Positions 24,129 to 38,829 of a stretch of DNA of 64,000 nt are shown in pieces. The stretch is from Coenobita brevimanus (taxonomy: Eukaryota; Arthropoda; Malacostraca; Decapoda; Coenobitidae), in contig CM064671.1 of NCBI GenBank assembly GCA_032717465.1, positions 57,825,894 through 57,889,893 of the forward strand, in the 5' to 3' direction. Within the stretch, counting starts at the first letter, position 1. Every line of letters begins with the position of its first letter. The position numbers and the translations under genes are program-made. Below the pieces are notes generated by a model. That model saw only the letters and a list, made by a program, of their open reading frames with translations. It was not told the DNA's origin and did not search any database.

Positions 24129-24395
24129 TCAGGCTGAATTGAATACACTCGAGGACGATCGTCCGAAAACTATCTCAAAGCCCAACGTCAGTCCACCCAG
24201 AGTAAGACCCATCAGGAGTAGCGCCAGTGGTCCCTGCACGTGTGTTATGGTCAGGCTCTTTATCTTGGTGCTTGGGATGTCTTCTTCTGTACCATCTTGC
24301 TTTTGCCTTGCCTTCCATTCCTCTAGCTTCTTCATCCTGCTCTCTCGGATGGTCCTTTCTGATTCCTCCTTTCTCCAATGCTCATAGAGACCAGC
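24129..24395 (-). CDS. IR last exon: S2 end, M4 and stop
   Basis: A long T tract and TAG acceptor precede AGLYEHWRKEESERTIRESR. A charged linker follows, then SLTITHVQGPLALLLMG, the M4 helix, a short tail FNSA and the stop. Confidence 0.9.
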   Translation of the reverse strand, partial: AGLYEHWRKEESERTIRESRMKKLEEWKARQKQDGTEEDIPSTKIKSLTITHVQGPLALLLMGLTLGGLTLGFEIVFGRSSSSVFNSA

Positions 24396-25065
24396 CTAAA
24401 AAAAAAAAAAAGCACTATGAATGTAGATGTTGAGATGATTTTAAGTATTCTTTCCCTCCTTTCACGAGGCAGGAGGTCGCATTCTCAGTGGGTTTGCTGA
24501 GTTTGTTGACATCTCTTCCTTAGTCATATATCCTCCATAGTACAACCCATTTTCTGCTGTATGTTACTAATGCACACAGTCATTACTAAAAAAGATATAT
24601 AAATAAAAAAAGCTTGCAAGAATGTCAACGTACTCTCAATCTGAAAAATGGACAGCTTCCACTATCACCTTGATTACGGATCTGAGTCGCTGTGCTAAAA
24701 TAGGAGTATGAATGACGATTTGTTCATTTGTAATTTTCACAGAGTGAGTATTAGTTTATGTATTTCTTGTACCAATACGATACTATCATACGCGCAGTAC
24801 ACAAGAAGTCACAGGGGAAGGTAAAAGTACTCAGAGGAACTGTGCACTGAATGACCCAGATACATCAACGACATCATCATCATCATCACCACCATGATGA
24901 TGATGACCATTTTTCCCGCCTATGAACGGTAGGAGGAAGGAGCAGGAAACAAGGAAGGGGAAAGTACGAAAGCTGGTGAACCATCAACAGTATATCCAGT
25001 GAAATGTACACGCAAACATTGAAGCATCACTTATACACCCGTTACCCTTTCTCCAACTCATCGTA

Positions 25066-25121
<56 letters not shown>

Positions 25122-28100
25122 TACTCATCGATCCTATTTTTTTTTTTTCTGCTTGTAAGACAGCAAAGCATAATACTCGTATTTTCTGAAATTTTCTGTT
25201 TGTTAGAGTAACCATGGTGATTAGCACTGTTTTTTGTTTTAATAGTCAAAAGAAAAATGTAGTTTTTAGCATGTAAGATTGTGGGGATAAATATTACAAA
25301 TTTCAGGTACACTCGTAAATCACACATTCTGTTCGTCTTTCATCCCTATTCATGGCTGAAAACAAGTCGGAGTTTCACATCGAACGATCAAATCCTTTTT
25401 AGACAGCAAAAGAGCCACCTATTATTTTGACAGAAATATTAGCTCTTCATATCAAAACTGTTATTTTGAAGATACAATAATTTTTGCGTGACGTGGTTCT
25501 TCATCCTTCATTTGAACATTTCAGGGCACTGTACGAGCAAGAGACATAGCCATTTAACTCTGAATAATGTACTTTCGTTCAGTGTTAAACCCTTGCAACA
25601 AATTCTCTCCTGCTGGATATGGTTTGTATGTACACACGGCAGGTTTTAACAGTATCGGGCCACTAAAGCACCTTCCACTGTGTGGGGCTCGAACCCACCT
25701 CGCCAATTCAAGTCTAAAATATGCTTTATTGGAATTGCTTAAAATTACTACCAATCACAACTGCAATAGGTTGGGAAGTGGTAATCCGAAAAAAAGAACG
25801 TCATAACTGGATTACAGCAGCACATTTTTTTTTTTTTTAGACTTCCAGAGGTGAGATGGCTTCGAGCCACACAAAGAATGCATTGGCGGCTAAAAGTTAT
25901 GAGAAGGGTAGCGCTGAAGTGAAACGAACTGTGATCATGATTGTATCCATTTCTAACCCATTTACTCCAGAGATGTTTTTCTTTTATCGTTGCTACCACT
26001 CTATAGTTAGTTATCATTTAAGGGAAATGGCCAACCCTATCCTTAACCCTCACACTCAGAAGATGATACTTTTCTATTTTCCTTGCAGCCACTGTATTTG
26101 GTCTGATTCCATCTGAGAGAAATGGTTCATTTTCAGATCCCGAACACTAAGTCTTGACTGCATTGATTTAGGTAAGGTTTAGTTATGATGTAAGAATTAG
26201 TGTTCTTGGTTTAATGGTCAAACCAACCTTTGAATCTGACTATACTCGATCATCAACTGAGCAAGAAATGGGCATCATGTCTTTCCCATGTGAACACAGA
26301 GCGACAATAGACGTTTTGATCATTTTTTTAAAGACATCTTGAAATGAAAAGGGTACTGAATATTTATCAAATCTTTCCTGTCTAAGACGTCTGCACTCAG
26401 GTAAGAAAAAATCGTCTGATTTGTGCAAGAACAAAATCTGAGATACGTCTCCGAAATGAAGGGGTTAAATATGAATAAGACTGCACAGTCAACACAGGTT
26501 TCCCAGACAGCCTCAGCAAAAGAAAACTGTATGGCGTTAACTGGAACAGTTTCCCTAACAAGAACAAGATGATGATATTAACACTCACTCTCCTCTGACT
26601 CACTCTTTAGCACATAAAATCGTTTGGCGTCAGGTGACAGAAGAGTAAACAAGACGCAACCATGGGAGTCTCAATAATCACGTGCCTGGCTTTGTATTAT
26701 TTACGGCAGCGTAAATTACGTCATTTAGAGACAGTACGTCACAAGGTATGAACTGAGCCAGTGTGTAAAGACTGAGGTCATCCTCTGTTTACACAACCAA
26801 AGTATCATTCCATGCTTACAACGGGTGATTTGATTCTGCATAGTGAAGAGGCAATAATGCCTAGAGAATACAAGAATTCTCCAGACATCATTTGTTATAT
26901 ATGAGGATCGCTGACACTGAAACGCTATAAAAGATGCTTGACTCCACGCGTGAAGAAACTATATGAGCTCTACTTAGGATGTAAAATTGGTGATCAGGAC
27001 AAACGATGGGCACCTCACATTTGCTGTGTCAGGTGCACAAGTTCACTTTCGGCATGGATCAAAGGCACCGGTCCTGTCTCACATTTGGTGTGCCAATGGT
27101 CTGGAGAGAGCCAAACGACCATTCAACTGGCTGCTACTTCTGTTTAACAGATATCACAGGCAAGTATTCTTCCCTCTATGTTCCTGGTCAATTAGAATTT
27201 TCTCACAAGACATCTCATTTTTTTTTTCTAAATACACAATAAGTGCAATATGATGTTTTTCTTTTCTCACTACAGGTCGCAACCGGAAGGGCAAAAAAGC
27301 TATTGTCTACCCAGATCTTCAGTCTGCTATTCGCCCTGTTAGACATTCGAGTGATATACCTGTTCCTCAGCCACCATCTGAAATACCAAGCGATGACACG
27401 GACAGCCCAGACGAACCAGGATCATATGATTCCACGTATGAGCCACGACCTGAATCTGACAAGAAACCGCATCTCATCTAACCTTTACTAAACAACAGAG
27501 CGAACTCCTAGCCTCCTGTCTGCAAGAATGGAATCTGTTGGATAAAGATACACGGATTACAACATTCAGGAAGCGCTCGTCAGATATGCAGCAATTCTTC
27601 TCACTGGAAAACAACCTTTGTTTTTGCAGTGATATCTGAGGACTCTTTGATGATCTTGATTTCAGCTATAAACCAAGCCACTGGAGGTTGTTTATTGATG
27701 CATCTCATTACAGCATTATTTACTGCACACTGGAAACACCATGCCATCCATTCCAATTGCTCACTCAGTCATTTTAAGAGAGACACATGAATATCTTTCA
27801 TTCTAGATCGCATAAATTACAGCATGAGTGGCTTATTTGAGCAGATTTGAAAGTTGTTGCCATTCTCAGTGGGTTACAAACTAATTATACAAAATTGTTT
27901 GTGCTTTCCGTGCAAGTGGGAAAATTGAGCAAAATTAGAACATTATGTACGCTCAGCGTGGCCACCTCGGGATTCACTGATACCCGGATCCCACAATGTT
28001 AATCATGAACCAGTAATAAAGAAGGAAAAGATTGTTTTGCCACCTCTCCATATAAAACTGGGCTTAATGAAACAGTTTGCCAAAGCTCTGCAGCATCATA

Positions 28101-29514
28101 AGCCATGTTTCCAGTACGTCAAGGAGAAATGTCCTAAAATAAGAAATGCTAAAGTTAAGGAAGGCATATCTGTTGGCCCTCAGATTCATCAACATATGAC
28201 TGACAAGGATTTTAAATTAATGATAGATGAAACTGAGTTAGCTGCATGGTGTGCATTCAGAGTTGTGTGCAATGGACTACTGGGAATGCATAAAAAGGGC
28301 GAACGTAATGTTTTAGTGGATGAACTCATAAAGTGTTACCGAGATCTTGGGTGCAACATGTCAGTGAAGCTTCATTTTATACATTCTCATCTGTTCTTTT
28401 TCCCAGAGAATGCATGGAATGTAAGCGATGAACACAGAGAGAGGTTTCATCAAGATATATCAATAATGGAGAGCAGGTGGCTCAATCGGTAGAGAGGTGG
28501 CCTACAGTCCTACTGGACCCAGGTTCAAATCCCCACTGGGGCAGGGAACAGTTTAAGGATTTGAATTTAATAAAAAGCAGAATTTATCGATCTACCTGAA
28601 GACCCGCCGACATGTCGTAAAAATACCCCCACTAATACCAATACACCAGTCCTGTATGAGACAGTCCTAGTATGTATTCTATATGGATGGTGGATGTTGG
28701 TGCCGAAGTGGTGACATGTAGAGGTGTATGGTATGTAGGACTGCTGGGCCTTGGGAAACAGGCTGTAAAGCCTATGCCCAGAGTTGGACACATAAACAAA
28801 AAAAAAGGCACAAAGGGGAATGGAGTCCAAACATGCTAGCCGATTTATGCTGGAATCTGATGCGTGACCAACCAGAGCCATCACACAAACGCAGAAGTAA
28901 ATACTATCAAATACAGAAACTCGTTCTAAAATACTTGTTAAGTGCTTATTTCTAAATGGATATGGAATATTAACAATGATGACATTTCATTTGGCAATGA
29001 CAATATAATTATTTAATTTTTTGTTAGTTTGAATGTAGGAAGGTTTAGTAGGCATATTACGAGAAAATGTGACGCGATAGTGGTATTTGGCCGTCAGATT
29101 CAGATTCAGCACACTTGAATTGATAATAAAATCCTAAAGATGATTTTTTTTCCCCTTGACCCTGAAATTTATTATACAGTGTTATTAGTAAATGTTACTT
29201 ATAATCCATGCATTCCAGATAAAGTTCCCTAAGCTGAATAACACTTCTGAAAAAACACACTTCTTCATAGTCAGTTAAAACGTAGCACTTTACCTCGACA
29301 ACAGAGTAAATAACCCTGTCCAGCGCGTCTTTATAGGGCGCGTCATGAGGTATGGGCCAAGCTAGGGTGTACAGGATGATGTTCCCTTTTCCCACGTACA
29401 GCGGGGTCGTGCCATCTCTTTCCATGTGGTGACGGGCAATCTTCAGTCTTAGGTGTTCCCTGGTCTCTATGTGGGCGCTTCTGAAATATAGATAATGGGA
29501 AAGGTTTTAAAACC

Positions 29515-29590
<76 letters not shown>

Positions 29591-31972
29591 ATCTGCTTTC
29601 AGTGAAACACAATAAATGGAAGTTTTGGGGAGGTAGTTTTTGTGTATGTGACTGAGTGAGACACATTACACTGGCAAAGTTTCTTAAAAGCAGGTTCTCA
29701 TTCTTAGCATGAAGTAACAGGAGAGAAGTTTCGTCGCCAATACTTCCATATGGACATGACTGATACTAAATATAAAAAAGAATAATAATCATGTACAGAA
29801 AGTGGAACCCAACTTGGATCCTCTCCACATTAGTCACAGCTTTATGAAATCAGAACAAGGTAAAGGACAAATTTTGCGAAGTGAGTATTTCTGAATATTT
29901 TCCATAAGTAAGAAGCTCATTATGGTGTAAAAAGTGTAACGAAAATATGAAATTAGTGACTGAGCTGTAGACCATTGTGATCTTGACTTCGATGACTTTT
30001 TTTTCCCACTTAATTTATGATGCTTTCTTAGTAACGATCATACCCCTGTATTAATTTTATAAGCATGTGAAGTTACGTGGAAAGACATACTGACAAATGA
30101 GGAAGTGAAGGAACGTTGTGGTGTGATGTGGATGTGATAGTATGCGCTAGGGGAAATACATTGAGGTGGTTTGGCCTTGTGGAGAGGATGGATATCTAGA
30201 GACTAACGAGGAGGGTGTATGTGAGTGAGGTGGAGGGGGGGAAGAGAAAAGGGGAGGCCGAAGATGAGATGGAGGGATGGAGTGGAGAGGTATATGAGAG
30301 AGGGGGATGTGAGCTGGGTGCAGGCCAGTGAAACACCATTGGACAGAGCGACATGGAGGCGATTTGTTTGTGTCCATCCCTGAGGAGATTGAAGCGTGGG
30401 GCAAAAGACAGACAGACAAACTTCTCAAATCTGCAGGAAGGATGCTGCATTTATTAAACCTGTTCAGTACAGGAGATGTTTCCTGTACACATTTTAATTG
30501 TCTGAAGCTAATTAAAACTTATTCTATAGAACCCTCTCCATAATGAATGGGTTCGCGCCTTCTGTAATGTGGGGTTCAATTTTGCTTAAGTTTTCCTCCA
30601 AACACGTTTCTTTTAGGGACAACCTGTCGTTATGAAGAGGCTAAATGAAAGTATTATCTAACCAAATTCATTTTCAAGAATGTTGCCAAATATGAATCAA
30701 ATGATTTTGGATGAATAAAGGGAAATACGATGATGTCCTGTGGTTATCAACACCACATACAATTCATTGAAAATATAAGCTCTTATTATTATTTTCTTTA
30801 TGCTGAATATCGTTTACGTTTTCGACTTTGAAGGCTCCAACATACTACCTCTGAACTCTTCTATCGTAAACCTAGCCCTCTCAGGCCTTGCACTTATGGA
30901 CGCACCGCACATCCCCATAATCACTGCCATTTCTGTACATTTAAGCCTGCGAGTATCAAAATTCAACACATAAAACACCGTAGAAGTGTGTGATGAAACT
31001 CACTTCATGGTAAGGGCGTCTCGGAGTCCATCAATAACATCGACTCCAACATGCATCAGTTCTCCCAGAGCCCTGAACACCGGGGACTCGGACTTGGAGT
31101 AGAAGGCCTTGTGAGAACTGCCATAGGGTGCAACAGTCGCCCTGGAAATATGGAAATGAAAGTTATTATAATTCGGTTGATTACACCTGTCGGAGATACG
31201 TCCTCTTTGGCCTATTTCTTGTTGTATAATAACAGAAGAAGATAATACATCCATACATTCGTTCCTAAACGTATCTTCATACATAGCGACACATTATATG
31301 ACCCTTTTCTTAGAGTAGCTCAAGATCTGATATAGGAAGTAGTTTTCTGTTAGATAACGAGTAAAATAAACCATTAAACCACAGGTGCTGCACTACTGTA
31401 AACTTTACCCCCTCAGCCCAGGGATGACATTTCTGTTGTAGTCGTACTGCCTCCAAACGGTTAATTCAGTTTAGGAAAGAAGCTGCTACGAGAGTCAAGT
31501 TAAGGCTTTGTTATATTGAATTTTCTCAAGGCCAGTCTTCAATAGGATGCATCTGTAGGAAAGTCTTGGTCGGAGCTCCATGCCGAATGAATATATAGCA
31601 TTTACTGGTATGGTTCAAATCCGTGGGTTTGCTCGACTATCAAGTAATAGTGTCACCATAACTGCTTCTCAGACAGTCAAAGAAAGTATGGGACTATAAC
31701 TTTCACCCAGGACGTTAGTAATTTGTTCGGTGGGAAGCCCTACATACAGTTTTCCCTACCCAGTAGTAGGAGTAAAGTGTAATGAGATACTATAGCTTTT
31801 GAGTGTACCGTGGGATTAACTCTAACTTCTTTTCTTAATGGGAACATTTGAAGTACTTACATTTCATTCAGATTTTAGTCGACTATGAAAGTTTACCTTT
31901 TAAATATTTGTTCACCCGTCGCTTATGCTGGTGGAGGAAAGATGCAAACATCTGTTTGTAAGAAGTTCTATG

Positions 31973-32011
<39 letters not shown>

Positions 32012-35000
32012 AGGATTTAACTTGTTTGCGTATGATTTTTTGCTTAATATTAATCAGAGATCAAACAGTCTTCAATGCTATGCATATATATATCCTTACC
32101 TGTCTACTGCCGTGACAAATTCCTCGATGGTTTCTGGCCTGTGTGGTGGTCTGGGTAGTGTGAGAGAGGCGATGAGGCTGCTGCGGTACACTGTGCTCAT
32201 CACCACACCAAACAACAGCCAGGCACCCACCAGGCCGTGGTTGGAGTGGCTGGTTGACACACGACCGTACATACCCTGGCCCAGTAGGCTGCCCACTGTC
32301 TCCAGCACCACCGCTCCAGTGTTCAGCCGACCATGCTGTGACTGCCACATCTCAGTTCCAGTGATCTAAAATGCAGGTAGTATCTCTTCATTCACACGGG
32401 GACACAAGCCGAAGATGGACGTAAATACAAGTTTTCACTATATTCAAAAAGAATTTAGTTAAATAAACTTATTGCTGAATGTGAGTTAATTAAAGCAACT
32501 CAGACAAATTGCAATAATGACTCTGAATCTATGTCAAGATCTGAATCTCCCACGGACCAAAGCATATTGACCATGCTAGATGCATGCCACCAATTACTGG
32601 CATACCCTCCCCTTAATTCACTGCATTACGTCTGTAATACCATCAATATTTATCCGATTTCTGGAGACACATCTGTGAATAAGTTTCCTGCCTCATCACC
32701 ATGCTAGGAGATAACTGTCAAAGTCCTAGCACAAACATTAACAGTAACAGCACCTTCTTTCATTCTTTTAACAGTTAGTGATTCCAACAGAATACTGAGG
32801 TACAGTATAGTAAACCGTTTTACACGGCCCTCACTTGCACAGATTCCACTTGCTCGGTGCCCATACGTTATGGTAAAATTTGGCTAGGCGTCCATTAACT
32901 GTAGCAAAGTCATTGAGGTAAAAAAAAACAGAAAACACTGACGTTGCCACACCATCATGGCTGCCATATTGGGTATCGCATCCATAATGAGGACAAATTG
33001 CTGCCACATGCGTCTCCATCAGTTGATTTGCTATGGCACCCCACAGAAAAAATATTTGTCCATGCTGATGAATGCAATGGATATTGTCTAGAGTTCAGCA
33101 GTTCCCTGCCAGTGACTTTTTGTAAGGCAGTGGTCAGTCTAAATCTCCAGTGGCGATGTGCAAGTACCGTAATCTTTGGTATGACTGTGTCCTGTGTGCA
33201 TCTCCATGAGCCCTGTTAAGTGCCTCTTGCTTTGGCTGTACAGTGTGTGTGTATCTCCAATAGACCCTGCCAATGACTTTTAGTAAAGTAATTGCCTGAA
33301 TGTATGTAGAGTGGTACTCTGTTAGTGAATTTTGCGTGCATCTACAATGATACTGTGCTGAATGCTGTCAATGGCTTTACTACTCTGCCACTGTAAGCTT
33401 CACCATGGCGTCTCCTCCCCTTTCATCTCTAAAGGGAGCCGTAAGTCTTACAGTTTCACGATGAGAAAAGAAGTTAAATCCAATGCCCTTGAAAAACCAA
33501 GTGAGGGTTGTTCATACTGGTAATGCTTTTAACTGTAATAAATCAGCCGTGTGAACAGTGAGGAAAAAAAGTGCACTGAATGAGCACTAGAAAATGTGAT
33601 TAGAGTGTCAGGCAAAGGACGTCTGAAGTGATCAAGTATGGGTGGAGAAAGTTGTCGCCCCACAGTCTACCCTGCAGTCTCTCCCATTCCCATTATGGAC
33701 GCTTTGACTGTTGCAGTAGAGATTGTTCGAGGCATCTCACGTGAGGTATTTGCTGACATACCACGGGAGAGCATGTTGAAGAGGCTGCAAGAGGCCAAGA
33801 TATAGCTGGATGATTTAGGTTTGGTTGACAAGGAACCAAGAACCGGAAGCAGAGAAAATATAGTCAGGGCCACAGCCACAACTACAGGCACAGCAAAACA
33901 CAGGACGCTGTGCAACATCTCCCACCTCGGTGAGCAGGGCAAAGATAGGATGCTGGAATTTTATGTCCTCCCAATCTGTGACAGCTGGACCAAACATTAA
34001 GAACAGTCTGCACAGATCTTTAACATCTGCCAACAACAGTCATCAGCATTTCACAGCTTACCTTCTGCCATTTCACCAACCGGCTCCTCTACCCCACCTC
34101 TACCAGACCAATCAGCTCACCAGACGATCCATCTTCACCAACCAAAGTTCTTCAGATAAGAGTGAAGTGTTTGAAGGGTGCGATGGTATAGCCTAATACC
34201 CTAATACAGAAGGTAGGGAAAAATCCCAACTTAAACTCCTCAGTGTTGGATCCCCCTCCTTATTCAACGAGCTGGCAGCCATCGTTGTGTTTAAGGTTTT
34301 GTTGATTAACTTTTTGTTACTTTAAACCTCTTTCACAATCTTATGCCAGATTAACCTCGATGTTGTGTATTATGCCCGTGGGAAGCACATCTGTTGTGTA
34401 GTTGGGGTCATGATGTTTTTTTGTAGGCAAGTAGGGTCTGGCTGATGACTTTGTTAACGCAGTAACATTAAAATAGGTTGAAGGTACCCACGTACGCAGA
34501 TTTCCTATCAACTCTGTCAGGTTATCATTTTACCAGTGTAAAAGGAGGGCTTAATGTGCTGCAGTAGAGGGTATACTGTACTTACCTTACTGACCATTCT
34601 TTTATCTCTGCCAGACGGCACATATTAACAGAAACGTAATAAGTAAGTAATTCATTCAGGGATTAGCAGTCCTATGAAAGAACTGAGATCGTTGAAGGCA
34701 TGTAATATGTATGATTTTGGGAAAAAGTTTTCTTTCATTTTTACATCACATGAACCACAACTGTGATTTTATAATGGAAATAAAAAATATTAGTAAATCT
34801 ATAGATAAATTGATTTTTTTTTCTTTTTACTGCATAAGAGTTCCATTATTTCAAAATATCTGTTTGATACTGTGGCTGAAGTTGACAATGATATTCTCCG
34901 GATCGAAACATTCTTTCACCGATCTCCATTATACCAATTCAACCAAGTCGTGAATTTAAACAAATTTGGAGCACTCTCTGAGAACCTTTATCAAGCATTG

Positions 35001-36917
35001 TAAAATGTGTTTTTACGTCTCACAAAGAACACATTATAACATGAGTGATGTATATACATATTTTTTTTCAAACCTTAAAATCTGCCATAAATATACAACA
35101 CATCAGAGAATCTAGGCTGAAGATCATGACTGCGGTTGCCTCGACGATGTGAGATGATTACCATACTCTTGATTGTCTCTTTGATTGTATAATGAGTAAC
35201 CGGAAGAATGTGTAACAGTATCTTTGCATCACTGAGCTATTTACAAGTCAACAAGAGTGGGCATAAAATGTATAATGATAATTGTGTTGCCGCGTTATGG
35301 CGACAGCATTTGCAGTCAGCTGTCAGCTGACCGACTTTTATGAGCAGTAGGCTACATTTAGTTTTGTCTGTTCTAATATTAGAAATTTTCACACATTTTC
35401 GGAGGATGTTTTCTATCAGTTTCATGTTTTCTATATATACCAAGTCAGAGAAAAAAAAATGTGATTGTAGCGACCAGGAGGTACGAAAATAAAAATAGAC
35501 CCCTGTGCAACAGCGGGTTGATGTATCATTCAGAAAATAACATTCCGCTTTCACATTATGTAGTGCACCAACCTTGATAAGGAAGACGCACACAACCACA
35601 AGGGAGACGAGGACGGCAGCCCACACCTGTCCACTCAGTGGGTAGTAGAAAGTGACCCAGCTGGGCTTTACTACTGGCTTGGCCATGGCAAAGCAGTACT
35701 CAGTGGTGGTCATGATGCGCGTGAAGTCGTACCTGGAGACAGTAGAAAGTATGCATTGCCCAGATCAGTAGATTAACAAACATTCACAGTTTATCCCAGC
35801 TGTCTCCATACATTTTATCTCCTGTTATGATAAACTTCAAGGGCTGAAGAGATAAATGAATGTTTTATCTAAAGTTTATAGTTCGATAACACTCTGCTGA
35901 GGTAATGAAAACCGCCTTATATGAGCACAATATAAGTACGTCATTTTAATCAAAGAATAAAACCTTAACTATACACATGTTTATACAATGTATGGGTAAA
36001 GAAAATAATGAAATGAATTAATGTTAAATATGTAATTAATAGTGTAATAATAACTGAAATGAATATGGTTATGAGAATATTTAAATGTTTCCCCTTAGAG
36101 ATGTAAAAGACACATAGCCCGTGTTTTATAAAAAAAAAATATGAATAAAATGATCAAGGAAAGATGGATCTGGAAATACTGTTTGTACAGGCTAGGACGA
36201 AAGAAACAGTCATTGTTTTTCTCTGTGCACGTAAGAAATCGGTAATTTCTGGCTGATGGGTTACAGTGAGATAAATGGAAAAGTTGTAGCACCTTTTCCT
36301 CCTTTACCCCAGTCTGATACAAATCCCCCACTACCCCCACTTCCCAAACTGTAATTGTTCAGCCAGAAATGACCCACTCATGTGCATCAAGGCTATAAGG
36401 TGGTGCCTCATTTACTTTTCTCTACACCTGTACCCCCAACAATGAGGATTTTTCTGTAACTTATTCGTCTCTACATCAGTAAGGCATGGAGGATGAGACA
36501 GTGCTGGTATCGTGATAACAGAATTATTTAATATATCTAAAAAAAAAAAAGGTTCTCTATACAGTGACGCAGAGAAACCGAAAGAAAGAAAAAGCAATAA
36601 GGAGGATTCAGGAAAGAACATAGGTGTAGTGCCCAGATCTTCTATGAGATGAATAGTAGAAAATTATTAAGCGACAAACGTTGCGTGCCGCCTTCATGGA
36701 TCTGGAGACAATATAATGCAGGCAGTCGAGAAATGTGGACGGTGCTGAGAATACTGTAGATGGAATAGGTGGATGAATGTTAAATACTGACAAGGCTATG
36801 TATGACAGGACAAAGGCAACAATGGTATATATGTGGAAAGCGAACTGGGTTAAGCATGTTCTGTGATCTAAATGTTAGATTGAAAACTAGGTGTGCCATG
36901 CCTCTGTTTTTTATCAG

Positions 36918-36989
<72 letters not shown>

Positions 36990-38763
36990 GTACACACACA
37001 CAATGTGCACGGCACCTGAAATTTAGATCCAAGGATTCCTGTGCGTGGGCTGGTGCTGGAAGAGTACCTTGGCCCTATTCACCTTTTGGTGTTTATGGGT
37101 GCGGTGCAAATTTCATGCATTCGTTACCATTTTGATTCAGGCTGCGTCTGCACAGATTTCAACTGCTCGTTACCATTTGATGCCGATTGCGTCGAACGAA
37201 ATGGCTCCTGTTTTCTTGGTTATGGAATGATTTCTCGGGGAGAGCAAAGCACTGCTTGTGTCCCCATGTATCCCTTCGCCGTGCTCAACCCACTCCGCAC
37301 CCAGCTTGCCCCAGCTGCGAGTCTGGCTCGAGCATAATTTCCTTTCGCGTTCCATAAAATTTGCCCTAACTGACCAACAGTAGTTCTTAATACACCAAAA
37401 TATAGCCAAATAAACTCCCTATATCTTTTTCTGAGTAACATTTACCATAAAAATTATATTTCTATGAGAATAAAAATGAAGTAAAAAAGTAAATTATGGC
37501 ATAATTTACATTCGGCTGATCCTTTTTAAAACACCATAATCAAGTACTGTATATTTATTCAGGATTATGGTGACAAAAATTACGATTATCGAAGCATAGA
37601 TAAGAGTGTGAGGATAAATTGTTTATGAACTGTTAAGTGTGTGGAAGTAGTGCGGTAACAGGGGGTGGTCTCTCAGCCTGTAGCCTTAGGTGCCGAGTAC
37701 TTGCACGAGGCAGGATGCAGCCTGTGTCGAATGGTAACATAAGAGTTCACACTCTACGGACAGTCATGGGCCAGTCAGGAGATGGTCTTGCTCCTGTCAT
37801 GATCCCGTCAGGTCATCTCGTGTCTCTCAGTTTTAGTTACATTCACTGTTGAAGGAAGATGTGTGAATTCTCACCATCCGAGTTAGAAATGCTCGCCAAT
37901 GCATTGGAAGAGGAGTCAGAGAAAAAAAAAAAAAGAATAGGAAAAGGAAGAGAGTCTGGGTTCATCTCATGTTACAACACAGTAGGAGTGAGATGGGTTT
38001 CATACACTCTATCCCCATTTAATTGATGATGAAAGGAATTATTTTAGCTGCAACTGAATGAAGACTGGAACTTTTGAGAAGGTACTGACAAAAACTGAAG
38101 AGGATGCCAGACTGGAGGGAGCATACCGTCTCATCCACACTGGCAGTCTGGCACGCTCACGGTACAGTCCCTTACATGTCTAAACATCTCTTGATGGATC
38201 ATCACCTTAGCGTGATCGGACATTGCCTTGACCGTGAGTTTTTTTTTTTTTTTTTTTTAATGTGTCTGACTCTGGGCATAGGCTTCACAGCCGTTCCCAA
38301 GGCCCAGTAGTCCTCCTACATACCATACACCTCTACATGTCACCACTTCGGCGCTAACACCCACCTTCCATATTGAACACATGCTAGGGCTGTATCATAC
38401 AGGACTGGGGTATTGGTATTAGCGGGGGTATTTTTGTGACATGTCGGCGGGTTTTCTGGTAGATCAGTAAAGTCTGCTTTATCAAATTCAAATCCTTAAA
38501 CTGTTCCTTGCCTCAGTGGGGATTTGAACCTGGGTCTGGTAGGACTGCAGGCCACCTCTCTACCGACTGAGCATGTAATTATTTTCAACCGAACTAAGAG
38601 TAAAGCGTGACTTTGCTGTGATCGTCGCTGCAGTGTGAATGTGGCCTTTGTGTACAGCCCTCTGTCAATCTCTTATATTTACGAACCTCATAGATCCGAA
38701 CCCTGAGGTTCCTGCTTTTCACTAACTTCTGAAAATACCTTGACCACAGTGGTGTGATTATAT

Positions 38764-38829
<66 letters not shown>

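Noticed and set aside
33667..33942. 91-codon minus-strand frame in an IR intron
   Set aside because: A hydrophobic N-terminus only; no homology recognised and no matching splice phase with the IR exons.
37041..37337. 98-codon frame with several cysteines
   Set aside because: Cysteine spacing matches no family I know, and overlapping frames on the other strand are equally open. No splice signals support an exon.
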